Origin: Oceanimonas aquatica
Lineage (GTDB): Bacteria; Pseudomonadota; Gammaproteobacteria; Enterobacterales; Aeromonadaceae
Direction: 5' to 3'
Assembly (NCBI RefSeq): GCF_030732065.1
Contig: NZ_JAVBHX010000002.1
Span: 124,001-188,000 of the forward strand
Length of the DNA stretch: 64,000 bases
Part shown: piece by piece, positions 9,380 to 17,975 of the stretch
How the letters are laid out: every line of letters begins with the position of its first letter
Numbering within the stretch: the stretch's first letter is position 1
Position numbers and translations under genes: made by a program
Notes under the pieces: model-generated
Told to the model about the DNA's origin: nothing
The model's database searches: none
The model's input: only the letters and a program-made list of their open reading frames with translations

Positions 9380-10120
9380 ATGACTCTGCGTTTGTTGATA
9401 GTTGTATCCTTGTTGCTGATTTTTCCCGTGGCCCTGGCGAGCCTGGCCTGGCACTGGCAGTGGTACTGGTTTCCGCTGCTGGACTTGCATGAGCCACCAG
9501 CCCTGCTGGCCTACGGCCTGACCCTCACCGTGGGCAAACTGGGTATCGGCCTGACTCTGCTGGCATTGAGCATGCTCATCCTGCATCGCTGGCGTCGGCA
9601 GCCCGGCCAGTTGCTGGTGTTCTTTTTCTGCCTGTTTGCCGCACTGGGCGGCGCCTTTGTCACCAAAACCGTGGCCAAGGCCTATTTCAAGGAGCCCAGA
9701 CCCTATGTGCTCTGGCTGGTACAGCAGGGCAAGCTGGCCGACAGTACCAGTTTTTATGCCAATACCGAGACAGTGCGCGAAGCACAGCTGGCCCAAAGCC
9801 TGGTCAAGGTGAACGACGCCCAGATACCCGGCTGGCTGAAACACCACTGGCAGGAAGAGGTCAACTACTCCTTTCCGTCCGGTCATTCCATTGCGGCCAT
9901 GACCATTGCCGGCTTTTTCTGTCTGCTGCTGGGGTATCGCCGCCAGCCCGTCTGGCACATGGCGGCCCCGGCCGGCTGGGCGGTGGCGGTGTGTTACTCG
10001 CGCCTGCTGCTCGGCCTGAACTGGCCGGCGGATATTCTCGCCAGCAGCGTGCTGGGACTGCTGTTTGGCGGTGCCGGCGCCTGGGGATTTGTGGTACTGG
10101 ACCGGCGATTGGCCGATTGA
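9380..10120 (+). CDS. PAP2-superfamily membrane phosphatase-like protein (PgpB type) with altered active site
   Basis: 246 residues from the ATG at 9380. Multi-pass membrane protein resembling PgpB, which dephosphorylates phosphatidylglycerophosphate and undecaprenyl pyrophosphate. Motif 1 is present (KAYFKEPRP) and so is motif 2 (FPSGHS). Motif 3, normally SRxxxxxHxxxD, reads SRLLLGLNWPAD: codon 10019-10021 is AAC, giving Asn214 where the family has the His nucleophile. Activity is therefore doubtful, or differs from PgpB. The ORF is otherwise intact, with no frameshift. No gene follows on the same strand; the downstream gap is repeat-rich. Confidence 0.82.
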   Translation: MTLRLLIVVSLLLIFPVALASLAWHWQWYWFPLLDLHEPPALLAYGLTLTVGKLGIGLTLLALSMLILHRWRRQPGQLLVFFFCLFAALGGAFVTKTVAKAYFKEPRPYVLWLVQQGKLADSTSFYANTETVREAQLAQSLVKVNDAQIPGWLKHHWQEEVNYSFPSGHSIAAMTIAGFFCLLLGYRRQPVWHMAAPAGWAVAVCYSRLLLGLNWPADILASSVLGLLFGGAGAWGFVVLDRRLAD

Positions 10121-10130
10121 CTCATATATG

Positions 10131-10269
10131 CGAAGAATCAGCGCGGTTGCACTACGCCGACACGCTTCCAGCCCATTCTTGGGGCGCTCGAAGATGCCAT
10201 CCATGGCATTTAATGGTCGGCTCCGGCAATCCCCACTGCTACTTCGAGTAATTTCGGCATTGTCTGCGT
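10131..10269 (+). repeat. Dispersed ~139-bp intergenic repeat, copy 1
   Basis: Aligns without gaps, by eye at about 80-85 percent, to the reverse complement of 18632-18770. A shorter diverged copy is at 48971-49036. The core is an ATGCCAT-CC-ATGGCAT palindrome followed by a GGTCGGCTCCGGCAATCC block. No open frame is shared between copies. Confidence 0.85.
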
Positions 10270-10563
10270 GCTGCCAGTCAGCGCCGAGCGTGCTTAGGAG
10301 GGCAAAGGGTGTCTGCTTCGCCGTGCCCTTTGCGCCAGGGCCGAAAATTGCTCCTGCATTTTCGGCATTCCCGCCATCCATGGCGGTCAGATGCGCAATG
10401 GAGCATACATGGGGCGAGCTTGCTCGCCGTAACGAAATGTTTCAAGCCGACCGAACATTCAGTATGTTCGCAGCGGTTTGAAACATTGAGTGGCATGTCA
10501 TCACGGCGTGCCGGAGAAGCAGTGCCCTTTGACCGACGACGGTGCACGGTGTATGAATTCAAG
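10270..10563. other. Gene-free remainder of the 10.1-10.6 kb gap
   Basis: No convincing gene in any frame: short open frames here lack ribosome sites and recognisable domains. It contains a second CCATCCATGG-centred palindrome (around 10371-10387, CCGCCATCCATGGCGG), a large inverted repeat at 10437-10486, and the fabB terminator on its right side. Confidence 0.6.
10437..10486. repeat. 50-bp near-perfect inverted repeat
   Basis: Outer arms ATGTTTCAAGCCG and CGGTTTGAAACAT pair over 13 positions with one G-T mismatch. Inner arms CGAACAT and ATGTTCG pair perfectly around a TCAGT loop. The whole can form one long interrupted hairpin or cruciform. No T-run follows, so it is not an obvious terminator. 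Confidence 0.85.
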
Positions 10564-10565
10564 TA

Positions 10566-10592
10566 ATAAAAAAAGCGCCCTGAGGCGCTTTG
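10566..10592 (-). terminator. Terminator of fabB
   Basis: On the minus strand AAGCGCC-TCAG-GGCGCTT is followed by seven T residues, 20 bases after the fabB stop codon. Confidence 0.88.
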
Positions 10593-10612
10593 TTATTTGA
10601 TTACCGGGCGGT

Positions 10613-11827
10613 TCAGGCCTTGTACTTGCTGAACACCAGGCTGGCGTTGGTGCCGCCAAAGCCAAAGCTGTTGGACATGACGGTGTCCAGCTCGGCTTCT
10701 TTGCACTCGGTAACGATGGGCAGGTTCTGGGCCTTTTCGTCCAGCTCGGTAATGTTGATGCTGGGGGCGATAAAGCCATGCTCCAGCATCAGCAGAGAGT
10801 AAACGGCCTCGTGCACACCGGCAGCACCCAGGGCATGGCCGGTCATGGCCTTGGTGGCAGAGATGTAGGGAGCATTGTCGCCAAACAGGCTGTTGATGGC
10901 TTCCAGCTCTTTCACATCACCGACCGGGGTGGAGGTGCCGTGGGTATTGATGTACTGCACCGCGTGAGGTGCCGTGGCCATGGCCTGTTTCATGCAGCGC
11001 ACGGCGCCTTCGCCGGACGGAGCAACCATGTCGTAGCCGTCGGAAGTGGCACCGTAACCGGTGATTTCGGCATAGATATGGGCACCGCGGGCCAGCGCAT
11101 GCTCCAGCTCTTCCACCACCACAATGCCACCGCCACCGGAGATAACAAAACCGTCACGGCCGGCATCGTAGGTGCGGGAAGCCAGCTCGGGGGTGTCGTT
11201 ATATTTGCTGGACAGCGCACCCATGGCGTCAAACTGCAGGGCCAGGGTCCAGTCCACTTCTTCACCGCCGCCGGCAAAGACGATGTCCTGCTTGCCCAGC
11301 TGAATTTGCTCCAGGGCATGACCGATGCAATGCGCGGACGTGGCACAGGCGGAGCTGATGGTGTAGTTGATGCCCTTGATCTTGAAGGGAGTGGCCAGAC
11401 AGGCAGAGGTGGTGGACGACATGGTACGCGGTACCATGTAGGGGCCTACGCGACGCACGCCTTTTTCCCGCAGAATATCGCAGGCTTCAATCTGGTTCTT
11501 GGAGGATGCGCCGCCGGAGCCGGTGACCAGACCGGTACGTTCGTTCGACACCTGGGATTCGTCCAGACCGGCGTCGGCAATGGCCTGCTCCATGGACAGA
11601 TAGGCAAACGCGGCAGCGTCGCCCATAAAGCGCATCACTTTACGATCGATGTGTTCGGACGGGTTCAGCTTGATGTCGCCCCATACCTGGCTGCGCAGCT
11701 TGTGATCGGCAAACTGCTGGGAAAAGGTAATGCCGGAACGGCCGGCCTTGAGCGACTCAAGTACCTCTTCCTTGTTGTTGCCTATGCTGGAGACCACACC
11801 GATACCGGTAATGACTGCTCTTCTCAT
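10613..11827 (-). CDS. fabB: 3-oxoacyl-ACP synthase I (KAS I)
   Basis: 404 residues, standard for FabB. Condenses malonyl-ACP with acyl-ACP and is needed for unsaturated fatty acid elongation. The Cys-His-His triad is visible: Cys in [10 protein letters not shown] (about residue 163), His in [11 protein letters not shown], and His in [17 protein letters not shown] lies before the ATG. It diverges from mnmC, the same neighbourhood as in E. coli. A CTGGTC half-site resembling FadR sites lies upstream near 11884, but it is too partial to call. Confidence 0.97.
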   Translation of the reverse strand: MRRAVITGIGVVSSIGNNKEEVLESLKAGRSGITFSQQFADHKLRSQVWGDIKLNPSEHIDRKVMRFMGDAAAFAYLSMEQAIADAGLDESQVSNERTGLVTGSGGASSKNQIEACDILREKGVRRVGPYMVPRTMSSTTSACLATPFKIKGINYTISSACATSAHCIGHALEQIQLGKQDIVFAGGGEEVDWTLALQFDAMGALSSKYNDTPELASRTYDAGRDGFVISGGGGIVVVEELEHALARGAHIYAEITGYGATSDGYDMVAPSGEGAVRCMKQAMATAPHAVQYINTHGTSTPVGDVKELEAINSLFGDNAPYISATKAMTGHALGAAGVHEAVYSLLMLEHGFIAPSINITELDEKAQNLPIVTECKEAELDTVMSNSFGFGGTNASLVFSKYKA

Positions 11828-11933
11828 CTATCGTTCCTACTGTTTCGATTTGGTGCCAATTCTAACCACAAAGCATGGTCAAACTGGTCAGCTTTCACAT
11901 AAAATGACCGTTTTTGCGGCCCCGGAGCGACAA

Positions 11934-13928
11934 GTGTCACACCGTTTTATTACCACAGCCCGTCTCGACTGGAATGACCAGGGAACCCCGGTCGCCACCG
12001 CCTTTGACGATGTCTATTTTTCCAACGACAACGGCCTGGCCGAAACCCGTTACGTGTTTCTTGGTAACAACGGCCTGCCACAACGCTTTGCCGACCACGA
12101 TCGTGAGCTGTTCGTGGTGGCCGAAACCGGCTTCGGGACCGGCCTGAATTTTCTGGCAACCTGGAAGGCCTTTACCGACTACAAACGGCATCATCCTCAG
12201 GGTAAAACACGCCGGCTGCACTTTATCAGCGTGGAGAAATATCCCCTCTCCCGCGATGATCTGCAACTCGCCCTGCGCCAATGGCCAGAGCTTACCATTT
12301 TAAGCGAACATATGTTAGCTGAATATCCGGTACTGGTTGATGGCTGTCACAGATTACAGCTTGCAGAGGATGTCTGTCTGGATTTGTGGCTGGGTGACGT
12401 GGCCGAGGTGCTGCCACAGATGGATGCGGGCCTGTCCGGCCGAGTGGATGCCTGGTTTCTGGATGGCTTTGCCCCGGGCAAAAACCCGGAGATGTGGACG
12501 CCCGAGCTGTTTGCCCAGCTCGCCCGGCTGGCCCGCAACGGTGCCACCCTGGCCACCTTTACCGCTGCCGGTTTCGTCCGCCGGGGGCTGATTGAAGCGG
12601 GCTTTGATGTGAAACGGGTCAAGGGCTTTGGCCGCAAGCGGGAAATGCTGGCCGGTTTCCGCCGCACCGATACCCGTGCCCCCTGCCCGGCGCCCTGGTA
12701 CTGGCGCCGGCCGGGCCAGGGTAAACATACCCTGATCGTCGGCGCCGGGGTGGCCGGCGCCGCCCTGGCCCGCACCCTTGCCCGCCGTGGCCAGCGAGTG
12801 ACCCTGGTGGAACAGCAAGGCGCTCCCGCCCGGGGAGCCTCCGGCAATCGCCAGGGCGCCATTTACCCGCTGCTGAACGGCGATCACGACATCCTCAGCC
12901 AGTTTTACCTGCCCGCCTTTCTGTATGGCCGGCGCGAGCTGGAGCAGCTGGTACAGCGCCAGCCCTTTGCCCATGACTGGTGCGGGGTGGTGCAGCTGGC
13001 CCACGACGACAAAAGCGGCAACAAAATCGACAAGCTGGTTGCCGGCGCCTTTCCGTCCGAGCTGGTGCAGCCGTTGTCTGACGAGGAAGTGAATGACACA
13101 ACCGGCATTGAGGCCAACCTGAGCGGCGTGGCCTACCCCCTGGGGGGCTGGGTCTGCCCCTTTGAGCTCACCGCCGCCCTGCTGGCGGACGCCGGTGATA
13201 TTGAGTGCCATTTCAATACCACCGTCACCGGCCTGGCACGCCACCCTGAAGGCTGGCGTGTACAGGCACGGAGCGAAACCGGTGAGCGGGAATTGGCCGC
13301 CGACCATGTGGTACTGGCCAATGGCCATGCCCTGACCGCCCTTGAACAAACTCAGGGGCTGGCACTCTATCCGGTACGTGGCCAGGTCAATCACCAGCCC
13401 ACCACGCCGGCACTGGAATACCTCAACACCGTGGTCTGTTATGAAGGCTACCTCACCCCCGCCTGGCAGGGGCTGCATTGCGTGGGTGCCAGCTACGACC
13501 GGCGCGACGACCAGCTCGACTACCGTGAAGCAGACGAAACCGATAATCTGGCCAAGCTGCAGGCTACCCTGCCCGCGCTGGGGGAGCTGAACGCCAGCCC
13601 GGGCGAAGGCCGGGTGGGCATTCGCGCCGCCTGCCGGGACCACCTGCCCCTGGCCGGCGCCGCCCCCGACAGAGCCTCTCAGCTGGCCGATTACACCGAC
13701 ATGCCAAAGCGGGCCGGCCAGGCCTTTCCCCTGGCCGACGATCATGCCGGCCTGTATGTACTGTCGGGACTGGGCTCCCGGGGCATGTGCTCGGCCCCCC
13801 TGCTGGCGGAGCTGCTGGCTTCCCAGCTGCTGAATGAGCCCCTGCCTCTGGGTCGTGATGTGCTGGATGCGCTGAACCCCAACCGCCACTGGCTGCGTAA
13901 ATTACTGAAGGGAAAACCCGCAACTTAA
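11934..13928 (+). CDS. mnmC: Bifunctional tRNA 5-methylaminomethyl-2-thiouridine biosynthesis protein MnmC
   Basis: 664 residues from GTG 11934, chosen because GGAG lies six bases upstream and the N-terminus then aligns with E. coli MnmC (about 668 residues). An ATG at 11904 would add ten residues. The N-terminal methyltransferase half contains FDDVYFSNDNGLAETRYVFL and VAETGFGTGLNFL. The C-terminal FAD oxidoreductase half begins with GAGVAGAALARTLARRG (about residue 268) and GASGNRQGAIYPLL. Together they convert cmnm5s2U to mnm5s2U at the tRNA wobble position, the same pathway that uses TusE. Confidence 0.94.
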   Translation: MSHRFITTARLDWNDQGTPVATAFDDVYFSNDNGLAETRYVFLGNNGLPQRFADHDRELFVVAETGFGTGLNFLATWKAFTDYKRHHPQGKTRRLHFISVEKYPLSRDDLQLALRQWPELTILSEHMLAEYPVLVDGCHRLQLAEDVCLDLWLGDVAEVLPQMDAGLSGRVDAWFLDGFAPGKNPEMWTPELFAQLARLARNGATLATFTAAGFVRRGLIEAGFDVKRVKGFGRKREMLAGFRRTDTRAPCPAPWYWRRPGQGKHTLIVGAGVAGAALARTLARRGQRVTLVEQQGAPARGASGNRQGAIYPLLNGDHDILSQFYLPAFLYGRRELEQLVQRQPFAHDWCGVVQLAHDDKSGNKIDKLVAGAFPSELVQPLSDEEVNDTTGIEANLSGVAYPLGGWVCPFELTAALLADAGDIECHFNTTVTGLARHPEGWRVQARSETGERELAADHVVLANGHALTALEQTQGLALYPVRGQVNHQPTTPALEYLNTVVCYEGYLTPAWQGLHCVGASYDRRDDQLDYREADETDNLAKLQATLPALGELNASPGEGRVGIRAACRDHLPLAGAAPDRASQLADYTDMPKRAGQAFPLADDHAGLYVLSGLGSRGMCSAPLLAELLASQLLNEPLPLGRDVLDALNPNRHWLRKLLKGKPAT

Positions 13929-13946
13929 AGCTGGAAATTTTGTGGG

Positions 13947-13962
13947 CCCGGTTTTAACCGGG
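13947..13962. other. Hairpin after mnmC
   Basis: CCCGGTT-TT-AACCGGG inverted repeat between converging mnmC and the unknown secreted-protein gene. AAAA follows on the plus strand and only a weak T-rich stretch on the minus strand. Termination is possible but not clear. Confidence 0.4.
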
Positions 13963-14025
13963 AAAAGGTGAATCACAATGAAATTTGCCCCGTTTGCAAC
14001 CGCGTTAAAACAGGGCCTACACGGG

Positions 14026-14523
14026 CTATTGCGCGGGGCGAATAAGACCGAGCTGGCGGCCGAAGTCCTGCTCGCGCTGGAAGTCTTTCAGCAGGGTCTG
14101 AGCAATACCGAGCTGGTGGTAGCCCACGTTGTCGGCCACCCGGTGCAGTTGCAGACAATCGGCCTGGGGGGCGATGTCAAACAGGGAGCGCTCCAGCCAG
14201 TCGGCGGCCAGCAGGGCGCGCTCACGCACCAGCCGCTCATAGGCGGTGAGCGCCAGCCGGTAGTTCTGCCATTCGGGGGTTTGCGGCCATTCCAGCGGCT
14301 CGGTCACGGTGGCGGTCAGTGACACCAGCACCTGGGATGGCACACAACCGTCTTCCACCAGCTCGCCGCTCAGCTGCCACGACATGCGGTAATCCACATC
14401 CGCCAGGTTGGGCTGCAGCGCCGACGAGCCGTACACGTCTACCGTTTGCCGGGCCTTCAGCTCCATGGCGCCAAAGGCCGGCATGGCCAGCAATGTAAGC
14501 AACGCACAAGAAACCACTTTCAC
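14026..14523 (-). CDS. Unknown secreted protein
   Basis: 165 residues. The first 19 residues form a Sec signal peptide (KVVSCALLTLLAMPAFGA, cleavage after Ala18/19 likely), so the product is probably periplasmic. The mature part has two cysteines (GCVPSQ and DCLQL) that could form a disulfide, and a helical YRLALTAYERLVRERALLAADWL segment. I do not recognise the family. A loose likeness to DUF922-type secreted proteins lacks their His motif and is not claimed. It stands alone, converging on mnmC and diverging from corA. Confidence 0.65.
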   Translation of the reverse strand: MKVVSCALLTLLAMPAFGAMELKARQTVDVYGSSALQPNLADVDYRMSWQLSGELVEDGCVPSQVLVSLTATVTEPLEWPQTPEWQNYRLALTAYERLVRERALLAADWLERSLFDIAPQADCLQLHRVADNVGYHQLGIAQTLLKDFQREQDFGRQLGLIRPAQ

Positions 14524-14644
14524 AACTTATCTCCCGGTAACGGCGCCTGGCGCTATGCCCTGATTATAAACCCGCCGCCGCCTCAAGTCATTTGAGTCTA
14601 TGGTCGAAAAGCCCGCAATTGGCGGTGATCGCGCCTTCACCCGC

Positions 14645-14673
14645 CTGACAAGCACACCGCGGCTCTATATAGT
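14645..14673 (+). promoter_or_regulatory. Probable sigma70 promoter of corA
   Basis: CTGACA, a 17-base spacer and TATAGT, 31 bases before the corA start codon. A close match to consensus on sequence alone. Confidence 0.55.
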
Positions 14674-14703
14674 GCAATCAAGCATGACTGGTTGGAGCGC
14701 TGC

Positions 14704-15651
14704 ATGATCACAGCCTATACCCTGAACGGAAAATCACTCGACATTCATCCCCTTAGCCTGAGCGACAAGATTCCCGACAACACCCTGTGGCTGGACATAC
14801 ACAAGCCCGACGAGCAGGAACAGAGCTGGATGAAGCAACTGTTCGTGGAAGAGGTGCCCGAGCTCGATGAGCTGGACGACATCGAGGCCTCGGCCCGCTT
14901 TTACCGGGACAAGGACGGCCTGCACATTCATTCCCTGTTTCCCCAGCGCATGGGCAAGGAGATCGACGGCATCAACGTGCTGTTCACCCTGCGCAACAAC
15001 ATGCTGATCAGTTTCAGGGAAGACGATCTCGGCCTGATGCGGCTGCTGCGCCATTACATGCGTCAGGACCGGCTGGAAGTGGAAGATGCCCCGGATCTGC
15101 TGCTGGAAATCTTTCAGCTCAAGATCGAATACATCTCGGATCTGATTGAAGACGGCTACAAGACCCTGGAAGACACCGCCAAGGAAGTGCTGCAGGTGGA
15201 AGACCTGCGCGAGACCATGTCGAACCTGATGCACCAGGAAGACGGCAACGGCCATGTGCGCCTGGCCCTGTACGATACCCGTCGGGCCCTGCGCTTTATG
15301 CGCCGGACCCTGCGCAAACAGGCCACTGACGAGCAGCGCAAATGGATTGACGAGTTGCTGTACGACATCGAGTCGCTGCTGCCTCACACCCAGTTTCTGT
15401 TCGACAAGATCAACTTTCAGCTGGAAGCGGCCATGGGCTTTACCAGCCTGGAGCAGAGCAAGGTGATCAAGATCTTCTCGGTGGCCGCCGTGGTGTTCCT
15501 GCCCCCGACCCTTATCGCCAGTATCTACGGCATGAACTTTGCCTTTATGCCCGAACTGGCGCTGAAATATGGCTATCCAATGTCGCTGGTGCTGATGCTG
15601 TTGTCCGCCTGCGGCACCTATTACTTCTTTAAGCGAAAAGGCTGGCTGTGA
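14704..15651 (+). CDS. corA: Magnesium/cobalt transporter CorA
   Basis: 315 residues from ATG 14704, full length. A large acidic cytoplasmic domain with a long stalk helix is followed by two membrane helices at the C-terminus. The signature YGMN is at about 275-278 at the end of the first helix. The last residues KRKGWL resemble those of typical CorA proteins. It forms a pentameric Mg2+ channel in the inner membrane. It converges with nrdD across a short G-rich/C-rich spacer. Confidence 0.96.
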   Translation: MITAYTLNGKSLDIHPLSLSDKIPDNTLWLDIHKPDEQEQSWMKQLFVEEVPELDELDDIEASARFYRDKDGLHIHSLFPQRMGKEIDGINVLFTLRNNMLISFREDDLGLMRLLRHYMRQDRLEVEDAPDLLLEIFQLKIEYISDLIEDGYKTLEDTAKEVLQVEDLRETMSNLMHQEDGNGHVRLALYDTRRALRFMRRTLRKQATDEQRKWIDELLYDIESLLPHTQFLFDKINFQLEAAMGFTSLEQSKVIKIFSVAAVVFLPPTLIASIYGMNFAFMPELALKYGYPMSLVLMLLSACGTYYFFKRKGWL

Positions 15652-15657
15652 GCTTGA

Positions 15658-15732
15658 GGGATTAGGGATTAGGGATTAGGGGGAAGAGCTTAATACGGCT
15701 CCTCGAATCCCCATTCCCCATTCCCAACTCCC
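15658..15732. repeat. Back-to-back G-tract repeats between corA and nrdD
   Basis: Plus strand: GGG, then ATTAGGG twice, then ATTAGGGGG (15658-15683), four G-tracts with four-base loops. Minus strand: GGGAGTTGGGAATGGGG... (15709-15732), again four G-tracts. Either strand could form a G-quadruplex. No normal hairpin terminator is seen between these converging genes. Confidence 0.7.
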
Positions 15733-15737
15733 TATCG

Positions 15738-17510
15738 TTAACCGTGGTAAAAACGGCGGCCGTGCTCGTGGCGGCGGCCGGCGCTGAACGCCGATACCCG
15801 TTTGAGATAGCCGATCACGCGGGTGGCATGATCGATATTTTCACTGCCGCACTCCATGCACTGCCAGTCGGTGTGCTTGCTGATATGGCCGCAGTCGTTA
15901 CACAGGGTGCTGCGTACATTCACGGTAAAGTAATGACAGCCGGTTTGGGCAGCGATGCGATAAAGCTGTAAATACCCCGCCGCCGACAGGTGCTCATCCA
16001 GATTCAGGTGCAGGGCCGAGCCGCCGTCCAGATATTGCACCAGCTCGCTGCCGTGCAGCACAAACTTGTCGAGCATCTGAGTGTCGTCGTCTTCCACCAC
16101 ATAAAAGTAGGAGTTGTAACAGTCCCGCGGCACCGCATAGCCCTCGGCTCTGTCCCACTTGGCGTTTTTCACTCCCAGGTTCTCAGCGGGCACAAACTCG
16201 GTATTGAACAAATAGCCGTATTCCTGTCGTGCTTCCCGGTTGGCGTCATAAATCACTTTCAGCCGCGCCCGCACAAAGGCCCGGTAATCGGCGTTGTTAC
16301 CGGCGCAAATGCCCCGGGATTCCGCCGCTTCCACCATGCCGTTCACTCCAATGGTCAGAAATTGCTTGTCGAGGCTGATAAAGCCGGCGTCGTACACGGT
16401 CAGCAGCCCCTGTTGCTGAAACTCCTCCATCAGCCGGCGGTAGGCCACCTGATAGCGCTGAATTTTTTGCACCTCGGTACGCAGATCCCGGCCATCCTGC
16501 TCCAGCCGGTTCATGTTCAGGGTGATCACGTTGATGGAGCCGGTGGCCACGCCCCCGGCCCCCAGGGTGTAGGAAAAGGTATTGTCGGTCATTTCGTTGC
16601 GCAGCCGGCAGCAGGACGCCAAGGAGTCGGCGCTGTCCGACATATACACAAAAAAGCTGTTGCCCCGGCTCATTTCCCCGGCGCACAGGGCGGCAAAGTC
16701 GTCATCGGCGGGGGCACCGTTTTTGGTGAGCATGGCGGCGGTCACCACCGGAAAGGTCAGCACCGCCTTGCGCCGCTCTTCGTTAAACCAGTTGAGAAAG
16801 TGTGCCTGCAGCAGGCGTACCGAGTCGGCTTTGGGCGCACTGCCATCGGGAAACACAAAGTGCTCGAACAGGCTGGCAAAATAGTCCCGGTCAAACAGGG
16901 AGATATTCCAGAACACGCTCTGATAGCCCCGGGCCGCCGCCGGCTGGTTAATGGCATATACCACGTGCTGCAGATGATTGTTAATGGCTTCAGCCTGGGT
17001 GGTCAGGTAGTCATCGCCGTAATCCCGCCGGGCGAAATAATCGAAGTAGGTCAGAAACTCCACCGTGGCCACGGCGCCGGCGAACTGGCTGCTGACCGCA
17101 AACACCAGATTGACGAAGGCACCGCAGAAGGATTCCAGATGTCGGGGCGCCCGGCTCTCTCCGCCCAGCCGGGTGAGGCCGTCCAGCAGAAACGGATACA
17201 TGGTCATGGACACGCAATAGGGCTTGAGGCTGGTTTCGTCATGCACATAAATTTCGTGGGCCTCAATCTGGCGTTCATACTCCGCCGCCAGCGCGTCACC
17301 GAACAGTTCGGCAATCTTGTTTTTCACCAAGCCCCGGTTCACCTGCACAAAGAAATCCTTCATCAGTTCGGCTTCGGCGGTGGCGATGTTCTTGTGGGTG
17401 ACGTTAGCGTTGGGATCCATACTGGAGCCATCGGCGGCATTGGCTGCCATCATGTAGCGATGAAAACTGTCCAGCTTAGCAGTCAGCTGCTCCGGGTGCA
17501 GACGAATCAT
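15738..17510 (-). CDS. nrdD: Anaerobic (class III) ribonucleoside-triphosphate reductase, short form without ATP-cone
   Basis: 590 residues against about 710 in E. coli NrdD. Makes deoxyribonucleotides in the absence of oxygen. Visible features: active-site cysteine regions KPYCVSM (Cys99) and SCCRLRNEM, zinc ribbon CNDC...CMEC, and glycyl-radical motif RVIGYL (Gly567). The N-terminus enters the catalytic barrel almost directly, so the regulatory ATP-cone of E. coli NrdD is absent. It overlaps nrdG by four bases. Confidence 0.93.
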   Translation of the reverse strand: MIRLHPEQLTAKLDSFHRYMMAANAADGSSMDPNANVTHKNIATAEAELMKDFFVQVNRGLVKNKIAELFGDALAAEYERQIEAHEIYVHDETSLKPYCVSMTMYPFLLDGLTRLGGESRAPRHLESFCGAFVNLVFAVSSQFAGAVATVEFLTYFDYFARRDYGDDYLTTQAEAINNHLQHVVYAINQPAAARGYQSVFWNISLFDRDYFASLFEHFVFPDGSAPKADSVRLLQAHFLNWFNEERRKAVLTFPVVTAAMLTKNGAPADDDFAALCAGEMSRGNSFFVYMSDSADSLASCCRLRNEMTDNTFSYTLGAGGVATGSINVITLNMNRLEQDGRDLRTEVQKIQRYQVAYRRLMEEFQQQGLLTVYDAGFISLDKQFLTIGVNGMVEAAESRGICAGNNADYRAFVRARLKVIYDANREARQEYGYLFNTEFVPAENLGVKNAKWDRAEGYAVPRDCYNSYFYVVEDDDTQMLDKFVLHGSELVQYLDGGSALHLNLDEHLSAAGYLQLYRIAAQTGCHYFTVNVRSTLCNDCGHISKHTDWQCMECGSENIDHATRVIGYLKRVSAFSAGRRHEHGRRFYHG

Positions 17511-17962
17511 GGTGCTCTCCGAAAATGGTGGTTAAGCGACTCGCCGGTGCTCAGGCAGCGCAGTCGCTGGTTAGTATGAGGAGAATCGAGTCCGCCGAGG
17601 TTCGCCCGCCAGGGGCCGGTTTTCAGGTAATCCAGCTCCGCCATCAGCAGGCCCGGAATCCGTTCGCGGCCGGTATAAAGACAGGTTTTCAGACCCCGCC
17701 TGCGGCAGTGGCGCAGCAGCGCCAGCAGGCCGTGGCGATCCCATTCTCCACCAAAAAACAACACACAGCTCACCAGCCCGTTATAGTGTGCCAACCATTG
17801 TTCCAGCCGCGCTTCGGTCAGTGGCGTGCCCGCATTCGGGTTCCAGCTGTCCTGGCTGTGGCAACCCGGGCAGGCCAGGGGACAACCGGTGATCAGCCAG
17901 GCCAGACTGACTTCTCCCGGCACTTCCTGCAACACCACACGGGGGTCAAAGGCATTCAGCAT
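17507..17962 (-). CDS. nrdG: Anaerobic ribonucleotide reductase activating protein (radical SAM)
   Basis: 151 residues. CX3CX2C cluster motif at Cys27, Cys31 and Cys34 (CPLACPGC) holds the 4Fe-4S centre that cleaves SAM and puts the glycyl radical on NrdD. The FFGGEWD segment matches the family GGE/SAM region. It is the first gene of a nrdG-nrdD operon; many relatives have nrdD first. NrdR-type boxes lie directly upstream. Confidence 0.95.
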   Translation of the reverse strand: MLNAFDPRVVLQEVPGEVSLAWLITGCPLACPGCHSQDSWNPNAGTPLTEARLEQWLAHYNGLVSCVLFFGGEWDRHGLLALLRHCRRRGLKTCLYTGRERIPGLLMAELDYLKTGPWRANLGGLDSPHTNQRLRCLSTGESLNHHFRRAP

Positions 17963-17975
17963 AACGACACTCGAA

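Noticed and set aside
11878..11900. FadR site upstream of fabB (ACTGGTCAGC).
   Set aside because: Only one half-site matches the FadR consensus.
15658..15683. Telomere-like GGGATTA repeat.
   Set aside because: Only three units, inside a chromosome between two genes; nothing suggests a replicon end.
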